DNA from: Methylobacter tundripaludum
GTDB taxonomy: Bacteria; Pseudomonadota; Gammaproteobacteria; Methylococcales; Methylomonadaceae
Direction: 5' to 3'
Assembly: GCF_002934365.1 (NCBI RefSeq)
Contig: NZ_PTIY01000008.1
Coordinates: 124,001-188,000 of the forward strand
DNA: 64,000 bases
The number at the start of each line of letters is the position of its first letter. Position 1 is the stretch's first letter. Both the position numbers and the translations under genes were made by a program. Below the pieces are notes generated by a model, which made no database searches, was not told the DNA's origin, and was given only the letters and a program-made list of their open reading frames with translations. Shown here one piece after another: positions 9,138 to 18,241 of the stretch.

Positions 9138-9710
9138 ATGACTTCTATACAACAACTTTGGCTGCTGCTGGGCGGCAGTTGGGCGATGCTGGAAATGGCT
9201 ATCGTTTATAAAACCCGTTTGCCTTGTCGCCGCTCAGACCGGCAAAAATACCGTTCGGAAAAGCTGATCTGGGTTGTTGTTATCGCCTCGCTGATCGCGG
9301 CATTGGCGTTTAAACAACTGCATCTGGCCGTGTTGCCGATCGATTATTTCCAGCGGCAGGCCGTCGCGCTGATCTTGTTAACTATCGGACTGACAGTACG
9401 ATTTTATGCGGTGCTGAGCCTCGGTCGCTTTTTCAGCACCACCGCAACAACCCAGTCCGAGCATGTCTTGATAGACCGCGGCCCTTACCATTTGATCCGT
9501 CATCCGGCTTATACGGGGCTGTTAATCGGTTTTTTTTCGGCGGGACTGGCGATGGGCGATCTCATTGCGATACTGTCCCTGCTGTGTCCGGTCGCTTATG
9601 TGTTAAATCAGCGAATTCGGGTTGAAGAACAAGTGCTCATAGAACATTTTGGGCCGGTTTACGATGATTACCGTTTTCGCACCAAGAAACTTATTCCCTG
9701 GCTTTACTAA
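9138..9710 (+). CDS. Isoprenylcysteine carboxyl methyltransferase (ICMT)-like membrane protein
   Basis: A 190-residue protein with about five hydrophobic segments and the conserved ICMT/PEMT C-terminal block: DRGPYHLIRHPAYTGLLIGF (about residues 114-133) followed by NQRIRVEEQVLIEHFG and YDDYRFRTKKLIPWLY. In this family the Arg-His-Pro-x-Tyr and the Glu-Glu pair bind S-adenosylmethionine. Bacterial members methylate small lipophilic or carboxylate acceptors rather than prenylated proteins. It ends 47 bp upstream of the first carotenoid desaturase on the same strand, so it may belong to that cluster, perhaps methylating a carotenoid carboxylate, but this is inference from position only. Confidence 0.8.
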   Translation: MTSIQQLWLLLGGSWAMLEMAIVYKTRLPCRRSDRQKYRSEKLIWVVVIASLIAALAFKQLHLAVLPIDYFQRQAVALILLTIGLTVRFYAVLSLGRFFSTTATTQSEHVLIDRGPYHLIRHPAYTGLLIGFFSAGLAMGDLIAILSLLCPVAYVLNQRIRVEEQVLIEHFGPVYDDYRFRTKKLIPWLY

Positions 9711-9757
9711 TACCCGCTTACAAACTTCCACCTATCCAACTTTAAGAAATCCTATCC

Positions 9758-11263
9758 ATGTCTGAAAAAAAACATATCGTCATCATCGGTGCAGGCCCCG
9801 GCGGCCTCTGTGCGGGAATGCTGTTAAGCCGGCGCGGCTTTAACGTCACTATTTTGGATAAACACAGCGAAGCCGGCGGGCGTAACCGGCCGATTCGCCT
9901 GGGCGAGTTCGTCTTCGATACCGGCCCCACCTTTTTGCTGATGAAACATGTGCTCGATGAAATGTTCGAATTATGCGGTAAAAACAGCGCCGATTATCTG
10001 GACTTCGTCAAACTCGACCCGATGTACCGCTTGCTGTTTTCCGACCGGGCCGTCAACGTCTACTCCGACCGCGACAAAATGCGCGCGGAATTAACCCAAG
10101 CTTTCTCCGAAGGCAGCGCAGGCTACGATCTTTATCTGAAGCAGGAAGGCGAACGCTTTAAAAAACTTTACCCTTGCATTAAACGCGATTACAGCAGCCT
10201 GAAATCCTTTTTTTCGCTGGACTTGCTGCGCGCTTTGCCTGGTCTTGCGCTCAATCACAGCGTCTTTTCCAATCTGGGCAAATACTTTAAAGAAGAGAAA
10301 ATGCGCTTGGTGTTTTCTTTTCAATCCAAATACTTGGGCATGTCGCCGTGGGATTGCCCGGCGCTATTTACGATGCTGTCTTATCTGGAGCATGAATACG
10401 GCATTTACCATGTCAAAGGCGGCTTGAATAAAATTGCCGCAGCAATGGCGAAAGTCATCGCCGAACAAGGCGGCGTTATTCATACCGGCACGGCGGTCGA
10501 ATCGCTGATTATCGAAGACAAAACGGTAAAAGGCGTGCGCTTGCAGGACGGCGGCGAGATTGCCGCCGATGAAGTCATTGTCAATGCCGACTTTGCCTAC
10601 GCAATGACCCAGCTGGTCAAGCCTACCGAATTAAAACAGTACAGTCCCGAGAAAGTGAAAAAATTCGAATATTCCTGCTCGACTTTTATGCTGTATCTGG
10701 GTTTGGACACCCGTTACGACTTGCCGCATCACTCGATCGCTTTTGCCGAAGACTACACCACCAACATCAAAAATATTTTCGGCAATAAAATCTTAAGCAA
10801 AGACTTCTCGTTTTATGTGCAAAACGCCTGCGTCAACGATGACACCCTGGCGCCTGCCGGGAAATCGGCCCTGTATGTGCTGGTGCCTATGCCCAACAAC
10901 GACAGCAATGTCGACTGGGAAACCGTCTGCGCCGACATGCGCGAGCAAGTGCTGGATACCTTGGAAACGCGCCTGAATTTAACCGGCATTCGCGACCATA
11001 TCGAATGCGAAAAAATCATCACGCCGCAGGATTGGGAAACTGACGAACATGTTTTCAAGGGCGCGACTTTCAGCTTATCGCATAAATTCAGCCAGCTTTT
11101 GTACTGGCGGCCGCACAATCGGTTTCAGGAACTTGACCACTGTTATCTGGTCGGCGGAGGCACTCATCCCGGCAGCGGCTTGCCGACGATTTATGAATCG
11201 GCGCATATTTCCTCGAAATTGATTTGCCAAAAACATGGGGTCAGCTTCGGATTGGAGTCATGA
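9758..11263 (+). CDS. C30 carotenoid desaturase/oxidase (CrtN/CrtP family)
   Basis: A 501-residue flavoprotein of the phytoene desaturase family. The FAD-binding Rossmann motif IVIIGAGPGGLCAGMLL is at residues 7-23 and is closed by ILDKHSEAGGRN. The C-terminal family signature VGGGTHPGSGLPTIYESA lies near residue 470. With the aldehyde dehydrogenase that overlaps its stop codon by 4 bp (ATGA) and the second desaturase further on, it reproduces the crtN-ald-crtN arrangement known from Methylomonas, which makes oxidised C30 (diapo) carotenoids from diapophytoene. Which of the two paralogues desaturates and which oxidises the terminal methyl cannot be settled by eye. No squalene or diapophytoene synthase is in the window. 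Confidence 0.85.
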   Translation: MSEKKHIVIIGAGPGGLCAGMLLSRRGFNVTILDKHSEAGGRNRPIRLGEFVFDTGPTFLLMKHVLDEMFELCGKNSADYLDFVKLDPMYRLLFSDRAVNVYSDRDKMRAELTQAFSEGSAGYDLYLKQEGERFKKLYPCIKRDYSSLKSFFSLDLLRALPGLALNHSVFSNLGKYFKEEKMRLVFSFQSKYLGMSPWDCPALFTMLSYLEHEYGIYHVKGGLNKIAAAMAKVIAEQGGVIHTGTAVESLIIEDKTVKGVRLQDGGEIAADEVIVNADFAYAMTQLVKPTELKQYSPEKVKKFEYSCSTFMLYLGLDTRYDLPHHSIAFAEDYTTNIKNIFGNKILSKDFSFYVQNACVNDDTLAPAGKSALYVLVPMPNNDSNVDWETVCADMREQVLDTLETRLNLTGIRDHIECEKIITPQDWETDEHVFKGATFSLSHKFSQLLYWRPHNRFQELDHCYLVGGGTHPGSGLPTIYESAHISSKLICQKHGVSFGLES

Positions 11264-12855
11264 GCGGAGAAATAACCGCTATCTCGGCGCTCAATGACCA
11301 GGCATTAAAAACCTACCCGGTCAGCAGCAGCGCCGAAATCGGCGAGGCAATGGCAGCGGCCAGGCGCGCAGCGGCTGTCTGGGCTAAAATCGATGTCAAG
11401 CAGCGCGTTAAACAACTGGCGCAATTGGAAAGCGTCATCCTGGCCGAACTGGATGCGGTCACCGAGGTCATCATCGTAGCGACCGGCAAGGTGAAAACCG
11501 AAGTGATACTCGGCGAAATCTATCCGGTGCTGTCCTTGTTGCGCTATTACAAAAACAACGCCGCAAAGATACTCGCTCCCTGCCCCGTCTTCACCGCCCC
11601 CTTGGCCTTCCCGCAAGCCGAAGCCGGCTATGAACGCCGACCTTACGGCGTGGTTGCGGTCGTTTCGCCGTGGAATTTTCCTTTTCAACTGACCTTAAGC
11701 CCATTATTGACGGCGTTGATTAGCGGCAATGCCTGCATTTTTAAAATGTCCGAATTGAGCTTGCCGGTCGGCGAGTTGCTTATGCAATTGCTGTCCAAAC
11801 TGGATTTACCGCAAGGCTTGGTGCAACAGGTCACAGGTTTCGCCGAAACAGGCGAACAATTAATCGACGCCAGGCCCGATCTGGTGTTTTTTACCGGCGG
11901 CGTAACCGCTGGCCGGGCGGTCATGGCAAGAGCCGCGCAACATCCGGTACCGGTTATCCTGGAGCTCGGCGGCAAAGACGCGATGATTGTATTTGCCGAC
12001 GCCAACCTGGAACGCGCGGCAAAAGCGGCCATGTACGGCGCGTTCAGCAATAGCGGGCAAGTCTGCGTCGCCATCGAGCGCTGCTATGTCGAAGCCGGTT
12101 GTTATGCGGAATTTGTCGATATGCTGAAAGATGCGGCGGCGAATGTCGCCGTCGGTCACGGCGCGGTCGGCGACCTGGGCGGGCTGACCACCTTAAAGCA
12201 ATTCGCCGTCATCGAAGCCCACTACAATGATGCGCTTGCCAAAGGCGCAAAAGCCTCGTCGCCGTTGCGTCTGGAAGGCCGCTACCTGCATCCGGTGGTG
12301 TTATGGGACGTCACCCACGACATGCGCATCATGCGCGAAGAAACGTTCGGACCGCTGTTGCCGGTGATGGCGTTCGGCTCCGAACAACAGGCCGTAGACT
12401 TGGCTAACGACAGCGATTACGGCCTGAACGCCAGCGTTTGGAGCAAGGACATCAGCAAAGCCGAGCGTGTCGCCGGACAATTACAGGTCGGCAACTGGGC
12501 GGTCAATGATGTGATCAAAAATATCGGTCACCCGGGTTTGCCGTTCGGCGGCGTTAAAAACAGCGGCTTTGGCCGCTATCACGGCGCCGAAGGCTTGCGC
12601 CATTTCACTTATACCGTTGCCGGATTAACCAGCCGCAGCCCGCTAAATGATGAGCCCAACTGGTTTCCGTATTCGGACGTCCGCTACCTGCAAATGCGCG
12701 GCTTTATTGATTTTGTGTTCGGCAGCGGCGGTTTATATCAAAGGATTGCCGGAAATTGGCGGCAATTGCAGGCATTCCGTGGCTATGCGTCGTTGAATTT
12801 GCGCCAGCATTGGCATAATTTGTCGATTTTAATATTTAAAAGATCTATCGGCTGA
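11260..12855 (+). CDS. Aldehyde dehydrogenase of the carotenoid cluster
   Basis: A 531-residue NAD(P)-dependent aldehyde dehydrogenase. I place the start at 11260, whose ATG overlaps the TGA of the preceding desaturase; an in-frame ATG 36 bp upstream lies inside that gene and would add a tail unlike the family. Catalytic residues are visible: the nucleophile Cys in SNSGQVCVAIERC (about residue 269) and the general base Glu in VILELGGKDAM (about 235). SPWNFPFQL and EETFGPLLPV are conserved family segments. The cofactor loop reads FFTGGVTAG in place of the usual FTGS. In the homologous Methylomonas locus the enzyme oxidises diapocarotene aldehydes to acids, and the same job is likely here. Confidence 0.87.
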   Translation: MSGEITAISALNDQALKTYPVSSSAEIGEAMAAARRAAAVWAKIDVKQRVKQLAQLESVILAELDAVTEVIIVATGKVKTEVILGEIYPVLSLLRYYKNNAAKILAPCPVFTAPLAFPQAEAGYERRPYGVVAVVSPWNFPFQLTLSPLLTALISGNACIFKMSELSLPVGELLMQLLSKLDLPQGLVQQVTGFAETGEQLIDARPDLVFFTGGVTAGRAVMARAAQHPVPVILELGGKDAMIVFADANLERAAKAAMYGAFSNSGQVCVAIERCYVEAGCYAEFVDMLKDAAANVAVGHGAVGDLGGLTTLKQFAVIEAHYNDALAKGAKASSPLRLEGRYLHPVVLWDVTHDMRIMREETFGPLLPVMAFGSEQQAVDLANDSDYGLNASVWSKDISKAERVAGQLQVGNWAVNDVIKNIGHPGLPFGGVKNSGFGRYHGAEGLRHFTYTVAGLTSRSPLNDEPNWFPYSDVRYLQMRGFIDFVFGSGGLYQRIAGNWRQLQAFRGYASLNLRQHWHNLSILIFKRSIG

Positions 12856-12904
12856 GCTGCGTAAACTCAGGTTTACGCTTTCTACAATGAACAGAGATAA
12901 TTGA

Positions 12905-14404
12905 ATGAACGACAACAATAAACCGCATATCGTAGTGATCGGCGCCGGTCTGGGCGGCCTGTCCGCCGCTATTTCCTTGGCAACGGAAGGCTTCAGCGTC
13001 GATTTACTGGAAAAGAACGACAAGGTCGGCGGCAAGTTGAATGTGCTGGAAAAAGACGGATTCACCTTTGATTTAGGCCCATCTATCCTGACCATGCCGC
13101 ATATTTTCCGCAAGCTGTTTGAGCGCGCCGGTAAAAATATGGACGATTACGTCGCGATACAATCCGTCGAACCGCATTGGCGCAATTTCTTTGAAGACGG
13201 CGGCACACTGGATTTAAGCTCGGATCCGGTGCGCATGAAGCAGGAGCTGGACAAGCTCGGCCCGGATACCGCCGGGGAGTTCGACCGGTTTTTGGCGTAT
13301 TCGAAAAGGCTTTGCGAAGTGACCGAGGAAGGCTATTTCGCGCAAGGCCTGGATTCATTCTGGGACTTGGTCAAGCACTATGGCCCGGTTAAAAGCTTGC
13401 AGGAATTTGATGTCTTCCGTTCGATGGATCAAGGCGTCAGGCGTTTTATCAAAGATCCGAAACTGGTCGACGTGCTGAATTATTTTATTAAATACGTCGG
13501 TTCCTCGCCTTACGATGCGCCCGCGTTGATGAACCTGCTGCCGTATATCCAGTTCGGCTACGGACTGTGGTACATCAAAGGCGGGATGTACGGCATGGCG
13601 CAAGGCTTGCAAAAGCTGGCTGTTGAGTTGGGCGTGAATATCCAGGTTAACGCCGAAGCTGCGGAAATCCAGCATAATGCCGGACGCGCATCCGCGGTGC
13701 GTCTAACCGACGGCAGGGTTATTCCGGCCGATATTGTCGTTTCCAATATGGAATTGATACCGGCTTACCAAACCCTGTTGAAAGGTCATGACAAAGAAAT
13801 CCGGCGGATAGAAAAGTTCGCCCCGAGTTGTTCAGGGTTGGTTTTACATCTGGGCGTAGACCGCATTTACGAACAACTGGCGCATCATAATTTCTTTTAT
13901 TCCGATCATCCGCGCGAGCATTTCAACGCGATATTTCACGAGCACCGCTTATCTGAAGACCCGACGATTTATCTGGTCGCACCGTGCAAGTCCGATCCGA
14001 ATCAAGCGCCGGCGGGCTGTGAAATCATTAAAATCCTGCCTCATATCCCGCATCTTGACCCCGAGCGCCCGCTACAACCGAAAGATTACGCCGCGATGCG
14101 CGAGCGTGTATTGCTTAAACTGGAAAGAATGGGCTTGACCGACTTAAGAAAACATATCGTCTGCGAAGAAAGTTGGACGCCGGTTGATATACAGGAGAAA
14201 TATTATTCAAACCAAGGCTCCATTTACGGCGTTGTTGCAGACCGCTTTAAAAACCTGGGCTTTAAGAACGCCCAGCGCAGCAAGGTGTTAAAAAACCTGT
14301 ATTTTGTCGGCGGCAGCGTCAATCCGGGCGGCGGCATGCCGATGGTGACTTTGTCCGGGCAGTTGGTGCGGGATAAAATCCTGGCCGATCTGGGCAGCGG
14401 TTAA
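12905..14404 (+). CDS. C30 carotenoid desaturase (CrtN family), second copy
   Basis: A 499-residue paralogue of the desaturase at 9758. The dinucleotide fold VVIGAGLGGLSAAISLATEG opens the protein, LLEKNDKVGGKLN follows, and the C-terminal signature is FVGGSVNPGGGMPMVTLSGQ. It begins 49 bp after the aldehyde dehydrogenase stop on the same strand, so the three genes probably form one transcript. Family members use FAD to introduce double bonds into diapophytoene, or in the CrtP branch to oxidise terminal methyl groups. The presence of two diverged copies flanking an aldehyde dehydrogenase argues for division of labour between desaturation and end-group oxidation. Confidence 0.87.
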   Translation: MNDNNKPHIVVIGAGLGGLSAAISLATEGFSVDLLEKNDKVGGKLNVLEKDGFTFDLGPSILTMPHIFRKLFERAGKNMDDYVAIQSVEPHWRNFFEDGGTLDLSSDPVRMKQELDKLGPDTAGEFDRFLAYSKRLCEVTEEGYFAQGLDSFWDLVKHYGPVKSLQEFDVFRSMDQGVRRFIKDPKLVDVLNYFIKYVGSSPYDAPALMNLLPYIQFGYGLWYIKGGMYGMAQGLQKLAVELGVNIQVNAEAAEIQHNAGRASAVRLTDGRVIPADIVVSNMELIPAYQTLLKGHDKEIRRIEKFAPSCSGLVLHLGVDRIYEQLAHHNFFYSDHPREHFNAIFHEHRLSEDPTIYLVAPCKSDPNQAPAGCEIIKILPHIPHLDPERPLQPKDYAAMRERVLLKLERMGLTDLRKHIVCEESWTPVDIQEKYYSNQGSIYGVVADRFKNLGFKNAQRSKVLKNLYFVGGSVNPGGGMPMVTLSGQLVRDKILADLGSG

Positions 14405-14497
14405 ATAATTGCCGACGCTTCAAAAATTGAGTCCCGGCTGAATCTGACCATATCCTTAGCCCAAAACAGTTATTCAGCGTAAGTTGGGTTGCGGCCT

Positions 14498-14611
14498 AGG
14501 GAAGCGCTGAATAAATTGATTTCGCTCATGATTCGACAAGCTCACCACGAACGAAATCAAAAACTTACCGTTCATCCTGAGCTTATCGAAGGACTAAATC
14601 AGCGCTTCCCC
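14498..14611. repeat. Palindromic dispersed repeat
   Basis: A segment of about 114 bp whose ends are inverted copies (GGGAAGCGCTGA at the left, TCAGCGCTTCCC at the right). Inside are the arms GATTTCGCTCATGATTCGAC and the common proteobacterial repeat core CCTGAGCTTATCGAAGGAC. It occupies the gap between the convergent carotenoid operon and the methyltransferase gene. A short open frame across it is a by-product of the repeat and is not annotated. Confidence 0.65.
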
Positions 14612-14626
14612 AGACATTCAGATTTT

Positions 14627-15508
14627 TTATCCGTTTGTTACAACCTCGGCTTGAAGCGCGTTTTGCAAAGACAAAATTGAGCCCCCGGTGCGATAACTAA
14701 AGGCCACACGAAGAGTATCACCAGACTGCACTCTGACCGGGCTAGCCAAAGGAAGAGCCATGTAACGATTTAACCAGTCGATAGTCGATTTTTCTTCTTC
14801 TAAAATAGCGAGAACATTTTTTGTAATAAAACGTAACGCGCTAACAGTGCCGTTTTCCGTAATTATGAAAAAACCTTCCCATGAAATGTCGCGTTCAGTA
14901 TGCTGAGTGAAGTCAAGAACGCTGTAAACTAAAGGTTCCGCCAGTTCTATACACCCCTCCTGATCGCCGAAATCCTGAACCATGGAGATGGGGGCGTAGT
15001 AGCCCTCAAAAATAAATTCTTGTTGCAATGGCTGCACGGCTAATATGGCGGCTGTCGGCATCAAGAGCGGCAGAGTTGCGCCAAAGCGCTGCTGATAGCG
15101 ATGCTTAAAAGACTCCACCACTTCAACTTGCTTTTCCCGAAGCATTGCAACGTGAATCATTTCGCAAATCATGACATCGACCGGCTCAGGGGGGAGGTAA
15201 TCAAACGCATTGGCCTGCACAACTTCGACTTTATGGCCGTTGTGATTTTTTTCCAATATCCGGCGCGATACATTAACCAGGTCGGGATTGAATTCGACGC
15301 ACCATACCTTGTCAGCCTTTGCCGCAGCAAACCATGACAATACGCCCGTTCCTCCGCCAAGCTCCAATACTTTACTTCCGGGAGCAACTGCATAATCGAT
15401 AGCGGCTTTAAAGCTTTGCATCCGGTTTTTATCCTTGAGCATCGCCAAATGGTATTGAAGAGGGATAAACTGTCCTAAGTAATTATCATCATCTTCTTGT
15501 GTTGTCAT
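14627..15508 (-). CDS. Class I SAM-dependent methyltransferase (PRMT-like fold)
   Basis: A 293-residue protein with the SAM-binding motif I KVLELGGGTGVLSWFAA at about residues 44-60, an acidic motif II end CVEFNPDLV, and motif IV-like VDVMICEMIHVAMLREKQ. The Glu in that last segment, followed by a second acidic residue, resembles the double-E loop of protein arginine methyltransferases, and the C-terminal half (SDTLRVAFSYRTGGS) looks like the beta-barrel of that group. I therefore regard it as a PRMT-like enzyme, but the substrate cannot be inferred. It is convergent with the carotenoid operon and stands alone, downstream of the autotransporter start region on the other side. Confidence 0.7.
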   Translation of the reverse strand: MTTQEDDDNYLGQFIPLQYHLAMLKDKNRMQSFKAAIDYAVAPGSKVLELGGGTGVLSWFAAAKADKVWCVEFNPDLVNVSRRILEKNHNGHKVEVVQANAFDYLPPEPVDVMICEMIHVAMLREKQVEVVESFKHRYQQRFGATLPLLMPTAAILAVQPLQQEFIFEGYYAPISMVQDFGDQEGCIELAEPLVYSVLDFTQHTERDISWEGFFIITENGTVSALRFITKNVLAILEEEKSTIDWLNRYMALPLASPVRVQSGDTLRVAFSYRTGGSILSLQNALQAEVVTNG

Positions 15509-15581
15509 TTATCGATTTTCTCATGGTTGCTGTGTAAGGGGTAACACCAAATATTATACCCGCGATCAATAACGGTTAGCG

Positions 15582-17426
15582 TCAAAAATGCCAAGCGCCA
15601 TTCGCCATCACCGCACTCGCCTCAAGCCCGGAACCCCGTTCGTAGTTATACGTCAACGCGACTTCCGCGTTGTTTCTGCGCCCTGAAAAACCGAAACCCA
15701 GCTGCGTAAGGTCGGCTGGAGATCGCCAGCTAGCGGACTGGAAGGTTGCCGTCTGTCCCTCGAAACCGGCGGTGAGGGTTCCGTTATTGCTCCAGAGCCG
15801 GGGCGATGTCAACACGCTGCTATCCACCGACCAGTCCAGACTGGCGGCCTTGCCCAGCGCCACCTCCAGAGAAACACCGACACGGGCGCGCAGGTCGTCC
15901 AGGGTTTTTGATTGCACCGCCAAATTGATGCTGCCGGCTCCTTGTTCTGTAAATTTATCCCGGTCGAAACGCTGGTACTCAATGCCCACGAAAGGCGTCA
16001 GCTTAACCTTCTGCAAAGAAATCGCCCGCGCAATCTTGTCTATAGAAAAAGCCCGCGCAACATCAAAACGCGCGCCGCTGGCCAATGCATCGCTTGATCC
16101 GTCGGCGGTTCGGTTCACCTCGAACGAGTATCCGCGCCACAAACCTGCGTCGGGAATATTGATGTTTCGCTGAGTGTCGATACTGCTGTATCCCAAAAAC
16201 ACCTGCCCGGTCGCCATCAACGCATCCGCCCGATAGGCGCCGTAACCGCCGAGATAGCCGGACTGTAGTTTTCCCTGGCCGGGCGCGCTCGCCGCCCAAT
16301 CAAGATCGGAAGTCAGGTAGCCTGCCGCCGCCCCGAAATTCCAATTCTCCCGGCGAACCGTTTCAATGCCTGCAACCACCATCGCGGTATTTTGGGTAAA
16401 GCCGGTGCGGTCCGAGTCGGATGACTGCCTGGCCCAGGTTCCTTGGGCATGCATCCAGGTCCGGCGTCCCTTGTCATCGGTTGCCGAGACAGCCCTGCCG
16501 CCAGGGGAAAAACTGCCGGAAGCCGCAGTCAACTGGTTCATGAACAGTCTCGATTGATGCAGACCGGCTCGCCCGAGCGCCCCAAGGCGTTCGGCGCCCA
16601 TTTGGTTGATCGCTTGTTGCAGTTTTTGATCGCCTGCCGGTGCGGAAAGATTGATCAGGTCCAGCGAGGTCATCACCTTGTCCAGATCGCTGTAGGCTTG
16701 GACAGTCAGGCCGTCCATGTAACCACCCACCTTCAGCGCATTGCCGGTAAGCCGGGGGCTGTAAGCAAGCAGGTTGTTCTCCGGCATCGGAGAAGCGAGG
16801 ACGTAATTCCCGATCGGAACCTGAAAGCCGGAGACGTCTCCGGCGTTTCGGCCGATATAATATTGGATGCCGCCGCCCGCCCCCCAGTAACTTCCGACAG
16901 GCGCCACGATAGAGCTTGTGATTGGACCGGCGGGTCCGCTCCAGAACGTAACCCCGGACGGAACCAGGGCCAGCGCGAAAGTGTTGTTCCGGGTGCCGTC
17001 GGGATAGATCGGCAAGGCCAGCCGATCCAGCAGCAGCGCACGGCTGAGGCCCCGGGTTTCGGCAATCGGCGATATCCAGCCCCCCGCCTGTCCCGCCTTG
17101 CTGGAATCCGTGGGGACATAGTAGGAACGGATGCCGATGAAGGGTTGCGTCGTCTGGACTTTATAAACGCTGGTGCCCGGCTCGAAGGGGGGGTTGCCGG
17201 TAGCGCCGACTGTTACGGTGTTCACGTGATCGGCTGAAACATTGGAATCCAGGATGATCAGCCCGGGGATGTCGATCGGCGTCGCCGTGCCGGTGGCGTA
17301 GGCATTGGCTGTGACGGCGCTGCATAGCAACAGAACCGCCGCGTGAATGCCGATGCCCGGTTTGCGTGGCGCTAAAGAGGAACTTTTTGCTTGAGGCACA
17401 GACTTGATATTGTTTTTTTGTTTCAT
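15582..17426 (-). CDS. Autotransporter-domain outer-membrane protein
   Basis: A 614-residue exported protein. Residues 1-45 form a long signal sequence with a basic start and the hydrophobic core AAVLLLCSAVTANAYA. The passenger spans roughly residues 46-300 and has no cysteine, being rich in Gly, Pro and Ser. From about residue 325 (GRRTWMHAQGTWARQ) to the end runs an autotransporter beta-barrel: alternating strands, GAAAGYLTSDLDW, GYGAYRADALMA, TPFVGIEYQRFDR and a last strand NGAWHF with the terminal aromatic needed for BAM recognition. No protease or adhesin motif is recognisable in the passenger, so its role at the cell surface is unknown. A palindrome lies about 100 bp upstream of the start. 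Confidence 0.85.
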   Translation of the reverse strand: MKQKNNIKSVPQAKSSSLAPRKPGIGIHAAVLLLCSAVTANAYATGTATPIDIPGLIILDSNVSADHVNTVTVGATGNPPFEPGTSVYKVQTTQPFIGIRSYYVPTDSSKAGQAGGWISPIAETRGLSRALLLDRLALPIYPDGTRNNTFALALVPSGVTFWSGPAGPITSSIVAPVGSYWGAGGGIQYYIGRNAGDVSGFQVPIGNYVLASPMPENNLLAYSPRLTGNALKVGGYMDGLTVQAYSDLDKVMTSLDLINLSAPAGDQKLQQAINQMGAERLGALGRAGLHQSRLFMNQLTAASGSFSPGGRAVSATDDKGRRTWMHAQGTWARQSSDSDRTGFTQNTAMVVAGIETVRRENWNFGAAAGYLTSDLDWAASAPGQGKLQSGYLGGYGAYRADALMATGQVFLGYSSIDTQRNINIPDAGLWRGYSFEVNRTADGSSDALASGARFDVARAFSIDKIARAISLQKVKLTPFVGIEYQRFDRDKFTEQGAGSINLAVQSKTLDDLRARVGVSLEVALGKAASLDWSVDSSVLTSPRLWSNNGTLTAGFEGQTATFQSASWRSPADLTQLGFGFSGRRNNAEVALTYNYERGSGLEASAVMANGAWHF

Positions 17427-17522
17427 GATGTAATTCCCATGTTTCCGATCTTGGGTTTGTTCGTTTTAGAGGCTGATGAAAGCCCCACGGTTACGCCGCA
17501 CAATCATGTGTCAAATCCGGCA

Positions 17523-17541
17523 GGGTTCGCACAGCGAACCC
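17523..17541. promoter_or_regulatory. Palindrome upstream of autotransporter gene
   Basis: GGGTTCGC-ACA-GCGAACCC is a perfect inverted repeat with 8-bp arms in the 300-bp divergent gap (17427-17726) between the autotransporter gene and the membrane protein gene at 17727. It could be an operator for either gene or a small hairpin in the leader. Nothing else was recognised in this gap. Confidence 0.35.
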
Positions 17542-17726
17542 AAGCAGATCAATTGCTTCGATGCTTCACGATCATATAGGGCATCAATACCCGGATCAAG
17601 ACTTGATTCCATGCCCTGCGTCAATGCCGCAATACAAGCCGTGATAAATTTGCCGGCTCGTTCTTTTGGCTTCTGTTCCCCCGCCTGCAATGTTATAGTC
17701 AAAAAAAACTCACACGATATTCGCCC

Positions 17727-18233
17727 ATGATCGGATTTATTCTTTGCAGCTTGTCGCTGGCGGTTCTGGTTCAGAACCCAAACTCTTTTTTGCAACTGCT
17801 TGCCACGCCTGAGGCTTTAGGTGTCGGCCTGGCGCTGACGGCTGTCAGCCTGCTGCTCGGCTATTTGAAAAAGGTCCCCACCACGGTCTGGCACGACGGC
17901 TTTTCGGCCAGCTGTCTGTTGGTCTGGTACGCATACTGGGAGCCTCAGTTTAACAACGATGCGCCGATGTTCTTTTTCTTCCCGCTGTATTATGCGCTGT
18001 TAACCTCGATCGTGACGGCGGCCCTAATCAACAAAAGCCAGTATTTCGATCAGGAGTCGGTGGCGAACCTGCGTTACCTGGAAAAAAACACCCGCGTCAA
18101 CTCCGCTGCGATTGTCGCGATTGTGCTGATTAGCCTGCTGATCACTCGCCATTACACGCTTTACCCGATAGCGATGACTTTTTTTATACTCCGCCACACA
18201 ATGGTTGTCTGTCTTGAAATTATCGACAGCTGA
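17727..18233 (+). CDS. Hypothetical four-helix inner-membrane protein
   Basis: A 168-residue integral membrane protein of no family I recognise. Hydrophobic segments lie at about residues 1-16, 30-46, 60-100 (two helices, including MFFFFPLYYALLTSIVTAAL) and 125-165 (IVAIVLISLLITRHYTLYPI onward). The loop VPTTVWHDGFSASCLLVWYAYWEP contains several conserved-looking aromatic residues. Codon use and the lack of overlap with any better frame support a real gene. It is convergent with the YheT-like hydrolase, whose stop lies 8 bp after its own. No functional inference is possible beyond membrane location. Confidence 0.65.
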   Translation: MIGFILCSLSLAVLVQNPNSFLQLLATPEALGVGLALTAVSLLLGYLKKVPTTVWHDGFSASCLLVWYAYWEPQFNNDAPMFFFFPLYYALLTSIVTAALINKSQYFDQESVANLRYLEKNTRVNSAAIVAIVLISLLITRHYTLYPIAMTFFILRHTMVVCLEIIDS

Positions 18234-18241
18234 CCGGTCCG

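Noticed and set aside
11224-11259. Upstream ATG for the aldehyde dehydrogenase
   Set aside because: It would overlap the desaturase by 40 bp and add 12 residues not seen in the family; the ATGA overlap start at 11260 is more natural.
14489-14680. Forward open frame of 63 codons
   Set aside because: Entirely within the palindromic repeat and the end of the methyltransferase gene; its peptide is typical repeat translation.
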